A stretch of DNA of 64,000 nucleotides. It comes from Okeania sp. KiyG1 (GTDB taxonomy: Bacteria; Cyanobacteriota; Cyanobacteriia; Cyanobacteriales; Microcoleaceae). The notes under the pieces are model-generated. The model had not been told where the DNA came from. It saw only the letters and a program-made list of their open reading frames with translations, and ran no database searches. The DNA is taken from NCBI RefSeq assembly GCF_014132355.1, contig NZ_BLZO01000085.1, positions 1-64,000 of the forward strand, in the 5' to 3' direction. The position numbers and the translations under genes are program-made. The stretch's first letter is position 1. Each line of letters begins with the position of its first letter. This document shows, piece by piece, positions 7,788 through 17,007 of this stretch.

Positions 7788-8693
7788 GTGACACAAATAC
7801 CAAATCCAACCACACCATCAGTAGATATACCTAACACTGATGTCGATGATGGGGGGCGTATCCGAATCGGAACTCCAGGAGCAGACCGTATAGGGGGAAC
7901 AGATAGAGCGGACAATATTTCAGCCTTGTCAGGTGATGACTTCGTGGCAGCAGGTGGTGGTAATGATGTAGTTGCATTAGGTGGAGGTTCTGATACTGCA
8001 ACTGGTGGTACTGGCAACGACTCTGCCCAAGGTAACCGAGGAGCTGACTCCATGCTCGGAGGTGCAGGAGATGATTGCCTCAGAGGTGGAAGAGATGATG
8101 ATACTATAGATGGTGGTGCAGATAATGACATTCTCTTCGGCGATCGCGGTGATGATATAGTCAGAGGTGGAGCAGGAGCAGACCTAGTAAGAGGTAATCT
8201 AGGTGTTGATTTCCTACAGGGAGATGGAGGTGCTGATACTCTTCAAGGAGGTAAAGGCAGTGATAGTCTTGATGGTGGTGATGGGGCTGACTTCATATCA
8301 GGAGAAAGAGGGAATGATATTTTAACTGGTGGCGATGGAGCTGATACATTCTTCTTCTTCTATGGTGAAAATGGTACTTATGGAGTTGACACTCTAACAG
8401 ACTTTAATGGAGGAGAAGATAAGATAGTTCTAGCTGCTGGTCCAACTATTCCAGAGGACGCCGGCTTTAATGCTCTAAGTGGTTCAGCAGGAGGTCAGTT
8501 GCCCGCAAATGAGTTTGCAGTGGTTGAGAACTTCGTCCCTGGAACTCAAGGAGACAACCCCGCAGCAATTATATATGACCCTGTTAGTGGTTTAGTCTAC
8601 TATAACCCAACAGGAACTATTGGTGATGAAGATCAAATTCTTCGGGTTGCTCCGAATACCCCATTAGACAACACTGACTTTGAAATCTTCTAA
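7788..8693 (+). CDS. RTX (hemolysin-type calcium-binding) protein
   Basis: 301 acidic residues starting with GTG (AGGTAAGTAA precedes it at Shine-Dalgarno distance). From about residue 28 to 185 it consists of nonapeptide RTX repeats of the type GGxGxDxLx (GGAGDDCLRGG, GGDGADFISGE, GGDGADTFFF) that wind into a calcium-loaded parallel beta-roll. After the repeats a domain beginning TDFNGGEDKIVLAAG, ending with TPLDNTDFEIF, resembles the C-terminal uncleaved signal region of type I secreted proteins. No catalytic domain is present, so it is probably an extracellular or surface protein; such proteins coat filaments or aid gliding in some cyanobacteria. No ABC exporter gene is in the window. A terminator-like hairpin follows. 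Confidence 0.9.
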   Translation: MTQIPNPTTPSVDIPNTDVDDGGRIRIGTPGADRIGGTDRADNISALSGDDFVAAGGGNDVVALGGGSDTATGGTGNDSAQGNRGADSMLGGAGDDCLRGGRDDDTIDGGADNDILFGDRGDDIVRGGAGADLVRGNLGVDFLQGDGGADTLQGGKGSDSLDGGDGADFISGERGNDILTGGDGADTFFFFYGENGTYGVDTLTDFNGGEDKIVLAAGPTIPEDAGFNALSGSAGGQLPANEFAVVENFVPGTQGDNPAAIIYDPVSGLVYYNPTGTIGDEDQILRVAPNTPLDNTDFEIF

Positions 8694-8756
8694 GTCTGGT
8701 TAATATATAGATGCGGTTTTAAATATGGGTATTACCCAAGAATGAAGATTTTTGTT

Positions 8757-8791
8757 CCCTCCTAACCTAATTTTAGGGGGGATAAATTTTT
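8757..8791 (+). terminator. probable rho-independent terminator after the RTX gene
   Basis: CCCTCCTAA (8757-8765) pairs with TTAGGGGGG (8773-8781) with one wobble, and is followed by ATAAATTTTT. It is 60 bases after the RTX stop on the same strand. Confidence 0.5.
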
Positions 8792-9159
8792 AGGGCGTTG
8801 CATATTTGGGAGGTGTGGGGAGTGTGGGTGGTGTGGGTGGTGTGGGGAGTAAAAATCTTGTCTACAGTTCTCAAAAAAATGTACTTTTCAATATTATATG
8901 GCAGAAGGCAGAAGAAAAAATCTGGTGTTGTCTGAGTTTTCAGCTTTTGATATTTCCTTACCGAATAATTAAGGTTTAAAGCTTCTCTTTATAAAGGAGA
9001 AAAAAGGAAAAATTTTCACGCTCCGCGTCAATTCTTTTCTTTTCAAGGAGAGGTGTTTGTTAATTATTAATTATTAATTATTAATTATTAATTGTTGAAG
9101 GTTTTCTTCGACTGCTATAAGCTTGAAATTTGAGATAAAAACCTAAATATTCAATAATT
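8792..9159. repeat. microsatellites and family B repeat
   Basis: GGTGTGGGGAGTGTGGG repeats (8808-8850), then a family B copy at about 8945-9060 (TTCCTTACCGAATAATTAAG, GGTTTAAAGCTTCTC, AAGGAGAAAAAAGG), then TTATTAA heptamers at 9059-9097. No gene seen. Confidence 0.55.
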
Positions 9160-9401
<242 letters not shown>

Positions 9402-9739
9402 TAATTAACTATTAGCTAAGGGTAACAAACCCACCGTTAGAACTAAATTATTTCAGGGATTTTGAACAGGAGATTTGGTTTCAGCATCAATCCCTAAAGG
9501 TAAATTTCCAGGAGTTTATATAGGCAGAATTGCGATTAGGTTCGGTCTTAGTTTTGTTATCCAACTACCTGAAAAAAAAAGTTCGATTTTCACCCCAAAT
9601 ACTTAACTCTTATGCACAAAAATGACGGATACAATTATGCTTTTAAGAAGGATTCGCGGTAGTGCTAAATTTATTTGTTGACCTCTATTCCCTTCACCGT
9701 TAAGCTTGGCTATAATGGGATTCTCCTGGAGGTATAAAG

Positions 9740-12655
9740 ATGGGAATAACAGAATATCTCAGATTAGCAAAATTCTACTTGAGCGAAGGTAAATTAGGTC
9801 AAGCTATAGCAACTTGTCAAGAAGTTTTAGAATTACAATCAAATTCTGAGGATGCCTACAGAATATTAGGAGAAATTTATCAAGTTCAAGGCAATTTTCA
9901 GGCAGCTATGTATGCTTATACAAAGGCTTTGGAGATTAAGCCTGAGTTGGCGGAAGTTCATGTTTATCTTGGTCAATTATATAGTCAGAAAAAGTGGTTG
10001 ATTGAAGCAGCAAGTCAATATCAACAAGGGATTAATTTAGGGTTAAAATGGCCGGCAGTTTATTATAATCTGGGTAATATAAAGCATCAATTTGGTTATT
10101 TGGAAGCTGCTATTGAATGTTATGAAATGGCTATTATTCTGAACCCGAATTATATTAAGGCTTATTTGAGTTTAGGTAATGTTTTTGAGTTGCAAAGAAA
10201 TTATCAAGCAGCAGTTGATATTTATAGAAAAATTATTATAATTAAGCCTAATTCTGTAGAAGCATATAATAATTTGGCTGGTGTTTTAGCTGATTTGAAT
10301 CGAACTGAGGAAGCTGTTGAAGTTTATCAGGAGGCGTTAGGTTTAAAGCCAAATTCAGCAGATTTATATAATAATATTGGTCATGCTTTATCAAGGGAAA
10401 ATCCGGCACGAGCGATCGCTGCTTATGGTCGTGCTATAGAGTTAAATCCTACTTTGATTAAGGCGCATTATAATTTGGGTAAGGTATTACAGGTTATTGG
10501 GGAGCATGAGTGGGCGGTAAAATGTTTTGAAGAGGTTATTCGACTAAAGTCAGAGGAAGATAATGTATTAGCTTATAGTGATTGTGCTTTTTCTTTGATG
10601 GCTATGGGTAAGTTTAAGGCTGCTTTTGTTTATTTACAAAAGGGGATTATTAATCATCAGTTTGTGGATGGTTTTTGTCAGTTATGGGCGTCTAAGTTAG
10701 GGAATGCGGAGGGGATAGTATCTGATGAATTGTATTTGACAAAGGTAGCTGGTTTTAATTTTATTAGGGAGCTGAAAAAGTTAGATGGTTATTCGGAAAG
10801 TTTTCAGCAGCAGTATGAGAAAATATCTGAATATTTGTTTGAATATTATGTTCATTTTGGTAATGTTTTGATGGAAAATGAGTCTTATGCTAATGCAGAG
10901 ATGTTTTATCAAAAGGCTTTACAAGTTGAGGGAAATTTACCAGATGTTTATTGTTTATTAGGGAATTGTCTGGTTAAGCAAAAACGGTTGAATTCAGCGA
11001 TTATTAGTTATCGGGTAGCTATCCAATTATTATTAAGTGAAAGTAGAGTTGCTGAGACGATAAGTATTTATTTTGATTTGGGAAAGGTTCTGGAAAGGCA
11101 ACAACGATGGGAGCAAGCGATAGATTGTTATGGTAAAGTTTTGTCTGAAAAACCAATATTAGATTCGCAGATATTTAACAATAATTTTCAGCTTGATCGA
11201 CAATTAGAAGGATTACTTTTATCTACAAAAGATTGGATAGAAGGATTAGACAGTAAGAACGAACTGCCAAAATATATAGAGGTAAAATTAGAAAAATCTA
11301 CGGCAGAAGATAAGGCATCCCCCCTACTCCCCTTTGAAAGGGGGATAGAAGAAATTACTAAACTTTCAATTCAGGATTTAAGCTCTAAAAATGAGCAGAA
11401 AAATTTAGAATGTCTTGGGTTAAATTGTGGTAAATGTTTATGGGAAATTTATCAGTATTTTGAACCTAAATACCTTGCTCCAGCAGTTTATAGTCTGAAT
11501 GGTAAGAGTGGGTTTAGCCAAGATACGGATTTTTTGAGTGAGGGTTTAGACAAAAAAAGCTCTTCCCTCAAACCACTAAAAAAAGGGGATAGACCCTTAT
11601 TGACGGGAGATGCAAAAAGTAGTAAAGCAGATTTCTCTCACTTTCTGAAAATTTCCCAGACTCCCAATTTCGTAACAATAGTACGAGAGGGAAGAGCTTG
11701 GATGATGCCTAAGAAAAATTACTGGAGACTATGTTACGCGATCGCGATTATGACTCCAGATAATTACTTATTGGCAGATGTTTCTAGGGAGTATCCATCC
11801 CCGTTACCGGGATGTAGGAACCATGACCCAAGTAAACATCGAATATTTGGTTTGGAAGAGCTTCCGTATCTAGAGAAAATTCATGGTAAAGTGGCAGTAT
11901 TATCGGTACTGTCGGGAAATGTGTATTTTCATTGGATGGTAGACCTTTTGCCGAGAATAGAGGTATTACGTCAGGGGATAAATTTAGAAGAGATAGATTG
12001 GTTTTTGGTGAATAATTATCAACAACCTTTTCAGCAGGAGACTTTAAAAATTCTGGGCATTCCTGAAGAGAAAATTTTGGCAAGCGATCGCCATGCTCAT
12101 ATTCAAGCAGAAGAGTTGGTTGTACCTTCGTACTCTAGTTATCTAGGATGGTTACAACCGTGGGGATTAAAATTTTTGAGGGAAGAATTTTTCAAAGTTC
12201 TAGGTAATAGTAATAGTAAGTCGAATTTTTCAGAAAGAATATATATAGGTAGAGGGAATGCTAGATATCGGCGAATAATGAACGAAGCAGAGGTAGTAGA
12301 GATATTATCGCAATTTGGTTTTACCTATATTACTCCAGAGTCAATGTCCCTAGAAAATCAGATTGCTACTTTTACCAATGCCAAGATTATAGTAGCTCCT
12401 CATGGAAGTGGTTTAACAAATATAGTATTCTGTAATCCAGGGACAAAAATTATTGAAATTTTTTCACCCCACTATCTGAGATACTATTATTGGCAGATTA
12501 GTCAATTATTAGGACTAGAGCATTACTATCTAATTGGTGAAGCATTTAGTTGTTATCCAATTAGAAATATAATGTATGAAAGTTCTTTAGTGGAAGATAT
12601 TTTTGTGAATTTAGGGTCATTAAATTTAATGCTTAAAGCTGTAGGTATTATTTAA
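9740..12655 (+). CDS. TPR protein with C-terminal GT61/DUF563 glycosyltransferase
   Basis: 971 residues with a good ribosome site (CTGGAGGTATAAAGATG). Residues 1-300 are nine or so TPR units (LAKFYLSEGKLGQAIATCQEVLE...), with more at about 365-470. A linker (about 480-640) follows, then a GT61-type domain: NVYFHWMVDLLPRIEVL, RIYIGRGNARYRRI, and IIVAPHGSGLTNIVFCNPGTKIIEIF, the conserved PHG-GLxN block. It should transfer a sugar to a polysaccharide or protein acceptor. The linker contains two pieces that read like translated intergenic repeats (KASPLLPFERGIEE near residue 528; SSSLKPLKKGDRPLLTG near 607). It shares TPR style with the next large gene and is in the same orientation, but a 4-kb repeat array separates them. 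Confidence 0.88.
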   Translation: MGITEYLRLAKFYLSEGKLGQAIATCQEVLELQSNSEDAYRILGEIYQVQGNFQAAMYAYTKALEIKPELAEVHVYLGQLYSQKKWLIEAASQYQQGINLGLKWPAVYYNLGNIKHQFGYLEAAIECYEMAIILNPNYIKAYLSLGNVFELQRNYQAAVDIYRKIIIIKPNSVEAYNNLAGVLADLNRTEEAVEVYQEALGLKPNSADLYNNIGHALSRENPARAIAAYGRAIELNPTLIKAHYNLGKVLQVIGEHEWAVKCFEEVIRLKSEEDNVLAYSDCAFSLMAMGKFKAAFVYLQKGIINHQFVDGFCQLWASKLGNAEGIVSDELYLTKVAGFNFIRELKKLDGYSESFQQQYEKISEYLFEYYVHFGNVLMENESYANAEMFYQKALQVEGNLPDVYCLLGNCLVKQKRLNSAIISYRVAIQLLLSESRVAETISIYFDLGKVLERQQRWEQAIDCYGKVLSEKPILDSQIFNNNFQLDRQLEGLLLSTKDWIEGLDSKNELPKYIEVKLEKSTAEDKASPLLPFERGIEEITKLSIQDLSSKNEQKNLECLGLNCGKCLWEIYQYFEPKYLAPAVYSLNGKSGFSQDTDFLSEGLDKKSSSLKPLKKGDRPLLTGDAKSSKADFSHFLKISQTPNFVTIVREGRAWMMPKKNYWRLCYAIAIMTPDNYLLADVSREYPSPLPGCRNHDPSKHRIFGLEELPYLEKIHGKVAVLSVLSGNVYFHWMVDLLPRIEVLRQGINLEEIDWFLVNNYQQPFQQETLKILGIPEEKILASDRHAHIQAEELVVPSYSSYLGWLQPWGLKFLREEFFKVLGNSNSKSNFSERIYIGRGNARYRRIMNEAEVVEILSQFGFTYITPESMSLENQIATFTNAKIIVAPHGSGLTNIVFCNPGTKIIEIFSPHYLRYYYWQISQLLGLEHYYLIGEAFSCYPIRNIMYESSLVEDIFVNLGSLNLMLKAVGII

Positions 12656-12960
12656 AAGGAAGAAGGAAGAAGGAAGAAGGAAGAAGGAAGAAGGCATTCC
12701 CCCTATCCCCCGATGATGCGCTATCCATTACCCACATTTTTCTGAATATAAAATTTGACAAAATAGACAAGTCATGGGTGAGTCTTGGTTAGGCTTTTTT
12801 AGCAGAAAAAATGTATTTTTCCGTACACTTTTTTTAGACAACTTCAGTAGTTTTATTTAGCTACTATGATTCTTTCTCCTTTCTCCCCTTCTCCCCACAA
12901 GGGTTTCAAGACTTATGGGTAAGGGATAGCTTTGAAAGGGGGGATAAAAACAAGGAAAAA
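12656..12960. repeat. AGGAAGA microsatellite and short repeats
   Basis: AAGGAAG heptamers at 12654-12692 directly after the glycosyltransferase stop, as after the TPR-GT2 gene at 21605. The remainder is C-rich or T-rich repeat debris (CTTTCTCCCCTTCTCCCC). No gene seen. Confidence 0.6.
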
Positions 12961-15900
12961 TATTGCTTTGTCTGAGTTTTAAGCTTTCAAAAAAAAGGAA
13001 GAAAGAAAATGAAAAATCAAGGTTTGAGTCTAGATATAGCTAGATTATTTGAGTTGTGAGATGTTCTCTAATTTTCAAGAAAAATCCAAGTGAAATTCTC
13101 ATAATTTATTCCCGACTGCTATATTGTTGATTTGAGATTTTGGAAAGAGATGATTTTGCGATTCGCAATCTAAAAGCCATCTGAAATTAGATAGTAAAAC
13201 CTGAATTAATCATCGCCAACAAAAGAGAGACAATGAAATCAATAAATCCTACAGAAAGTGTAGCCGAAAAATTCCATCAAAAAGCAGAATTTTATGTAAA
13301 GGAAGAAGGCAAAAGGCATCCCATCAACACCTCTTTGAAAGGGGTAAGGCAGAAGATAAAATATTGCTTTGTCTGAATAATTTGAGTTATGAGAGACTCT
13401 ATAATTTTAGAGAAAAAATTCAAGTGAAATTCTCATAATTGATTCCCGATAGCTATATTGTTGATTTGAGATTTGGGACTAATATTATTTTGCGATTCCC
13501 AATTTCAAAGCCATATCAAATTAGACAGTAAAACCTGAATTAATCATCTCCTTCAGAAAGTGCATAAGCTTTCTAAAAAAAAGGAAGAAAGAAAATGAAA
13601 AATCAAGGTTTGAGTCTAGATATAGCTAGATTATTTGAGTTGTGAGATATTCTCTAATTTTCAAGAAAAATCCAAGTGAAATTCTCATAATTTATTCCCG
13701 ACTGCTATATTGTTGATTTGAGATTTTGGAAAGAGATGATTTTGCGATTCGCAATCTAAAAGCCATCTGAAATTAGATAGTAAAACCTGAATTAATCATC
13801 GCCAACAAAAGAGAGACAATGAAATCAATAAATCCTTCAGAAAATGCATAAGCTTTCAAAAAAAAAGGAAGAAAGAAAATGAAAAATCAAGGTTTGAGTC
13901 TAGATATAGCTAGATTATTTGAGTTGTGAGATGTTCTCTAATTTTCAAGAAAAAATCCAAGTGAAATTCTCATAATTTATTCCCGACTGCTATATTGTTG
14001 ATTTGAGATTTTGGAAAGAGATGATTTTGCGATTCGCAATCTAAAAGCCATCTGAAATTAGATAGTAAAACCTGAATTAATCATCGCCAACAAAGAGAGA
14101 CAATGAAATCAATAAATCCTACAGAAAGTGTAGCCGAAAAATTCCATCAAAAAGCAGAATTTTATGTAAAGGAAGAAGGCAAAAGGCATCCCATCAACAC
14201 CTCTTTGAAAGGGGTAAGGCAGAAGATAAAATATTGCTTTGTCTGAATAATTTGAGTTATGAGAGACTCTATAATTTTAGAGAAAAATTCAAGTGAAATT
14301 CTCATAATTGATTCCCGATAGCTATATTGTTGATTTGAGATTTGGGACTAATATTATTTTGCGATTCCCAATTTCAAAGCCATATCAAATTAGACAGTAA
14401 AACCTGAATTAATCATCTCCTCCAGAAAATGCATAAGCTTTCAAAAAAAAGGAAGAAAGAAAATGAAAAATCAAGGTTTGAGTCTAGATATAGCTAGATT
14501 ATTTGAGTTGTGAGATATTCTCTAATTTTCAAGAAAAATCCAAGTGAAATTCTCATAATTTATTCCCGACTGCTATATTGTTGATTTGAGATTTTGGAAA
14601 GAGATGATTTTGCGATTCGCAATCTAAAAGCCATCTGAAATTAGATAGTAAAACCTGAATTAATCATCGCCAACAAAAGAGAGACAATGAAATCAATAAA
14701 TCCTACAGAAAGTGCATAAGCTTTCAAAAAAAAAGGAATAAAGAAAATGAAAAATCAAGGTTTGAGTCTAGATATAGCTAGATTATTTGAGTTGTGAGAT
14801 GTTCTCTAATTTTCAAGAAAAATCCAAGTGAAATTCTCATAATTTATTCCCGACTGCTATATTGTTGATTTGAGATTTTGGAAAGAGATGATTTTGCGAT
14901 TCGCAATCTAAAAGCCATCTGAAATTAGATAGTAAAACCTGAATTAATCATCTCCTTCAGAAAGTGCATAAGCTTTCTAAAAAAGGAAGAAAGAAAATGA
15001 AAAATCAAGGTTTGAGTCTAGATATAGCCAGATAATTTGAGTTATGAGAGACTCTATAATTTTAGAATTTTAGAGAGCAAATAAAAGTGAAATTCTCATA
15101 ATTGATTCCCGATAGCTATATTGTTGATTTGAGATTTGGGACTAATATTATTTTGCGATTCCCAATTTCAAAGCCATATCAAATTAGACAGTAAAACCTG
15201 AATTAATCATCTCCTTCAGAAAGTGCATAAGCTTTCTAAAAAAAAGGAAGAAAGAAAATGAAAAATCAAGGTTTGAGTCTAGATATAGCCAGATAATTTG
15301 AGTTATGAGAGACTCTATAATTTTAGAATTTTAGAGAAAAATTCAAGTGAAATTCTCATAATTGATTCCCGGTCGCTATATTGTTGATTTGAGATTTGGG
15401 ACTAATATTATTTTGCGATTCCCAATTTCAAAGCCATATCAAATTAGACAGTAAAACCTGAATTAATCATCTCCTTCAGAAAGTGCATAAGCTTTCTAAA
15501 AAAAAGGAAGAAAGAAAATGAAAAATCAAGGTTTGAGTCTAGATATAGCCAGATAATTTGAGTTGTGAGAGACTCTATAATTTTAGAGAGCAAATAAAAG
15601 TGAAATTCTCATAATTGATTCCCGATAGCTATATTGTTGATTTGAGATTTGGGACTAATATTATTTTGCGATTCCCAATTTCAAAGCCATATCAAATTAG
15701 ACAGTAAAACCTGAATTAATCATCTCCTTCAGAAAGTGCATAAGCTTTCTAAAAAAAAGGAAGAAAGAAAATGAAAAATCAAGGTTTGAGTCTAGATATA
15801 GCCAGATAATTTGAGTTGTGAGAGACTCTATAATTTTAGAGAGCAAATAAAAGTGAAATTCTCATAATTGATTCCCGGTCGCTATATTGTTGATTTGAGA

Positions 15901-17007
15901 TTTGGGACTAATATTATTTTGCGATTCCCAATTTCAAAGCCATATCAAATTAGACAGTAAAACCTGAATTAATCATCTCCTTCAGAAAGTGCATAAGCTT
16001 TCTAAAAAAAAGGAAGAAAGAAAATGAAAAATCAAGGTTTGAGTCTAGATATAGCCAGATAATTTGAGTTGTGAGAGACTCTATAATTTTAGAGAGCAAA
16101 TAAAAGTGAAATTCTCATAATTGATTCCCGATAGCTATATTGTTGATTTGAGATTTGGGACTAATATTATTTTGCGATTCCCAATTTCAAAGCCATATCA
16201 AATTAGACAGTAAAACCTGAATTAATCATCTCCTTCAGAAAGTGCATAAGCTTTCTAAAAAAAAGGAAGAAAGAAAATGAAAAATCAAGGTTTGAGTCTA
16301 GATATAGCCAGATAATTTGAGTTGTGAGAGACTCTATAATTTTAGAGAGCAAATAAAAGTGAAATTCTCATAATTGATTCCCGGTCGCTATATTGTTGAT
16401 TTGAGATTTGGGACTAATATTATTTTGCGATTCCCAATTTCAAAGCCATATCAAATTAGACAGTAAAACCTGAATTAATCATCTCCTTCAGAAAGTGCAT
16501 AAGCTTTCTAAAAAAAAGGAAGAAAGAAAATGAAAAATCAAGGTTTGAGTCTAGATATAGCCAGATAATTTGAGTTGTGAGAGACTCTATAATTTTAGAG
16601 AGCAAATAAAAGTGAAATTCTCATAATTGATTCCCGGTCGCTATATTGTTGATTTGAGATTTGGGACTAATATTATTTTGCGATTCCCAATTTCAAAGCC
16701 ATATCAAATTAGACAGTAAAACCTTAATTAATCATCTCCTTCAGAAAGTGCATAAGCTTTCTAAAAAAAAGGAAGAAAGAAAATGAAAAATCAAGGTTTG
16801 AGTCTAGATATAGCCAGATAATTTGAGTTGTGAGAGACTCTATAATTTTAGAGAGCAAATAAAAGTGAAATTCTCATAATTTATTCCCGATCACTATATT
16901 ATTCATTTGATATTTTAGACAGAGATGATTTTGCGATTCGCAATCTAAAAGCCATCTCAAATTAGACAGTAAAATCTTAATTAATCATAGGAAACAAAAC
17001 AGAGACA
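12961..17007 (+). repeat. 4-kb tandem array derived from the leader and start of the TPR-GT2 gene
   Basis: About 15 tandem copies of a 250-290 bp unit. The core runs TTGAGTT(G/A)TGAGA, TTCTCATAATTGATTCCCG, GCTATATTGTTGATTTGAGA, TTTTGCGATTC, AAGCCAT, GTAAAACCTGAATTAATCAT. Copies begin AAGCTTTC at about 12991, 13568, 13851, 14435, 14718, 14968, 15229, 15489, 15741, 15995, 16248, 16501 and 16755, the later ones at a 253-bp period. Two copies (13233, 14119) retain ATG plus about 25 codons nearly identical to the start of the gene at 17008 (MKSINPTESVAEKFHQKAEF). The last unit runs directly into that gene. The array is therefore an amplification of the gene's own upstream region. Most units also carry an SD-led short ORF (MKNQGLSLDIAR). 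Confidence 0.92.

Noticed and set aside
7724-8131. 135-residue minus-strand protein rich in Pro and Ser
   Set aside because: It is the antisense shadow of the glycine/aspartate-rich RTX repeats.
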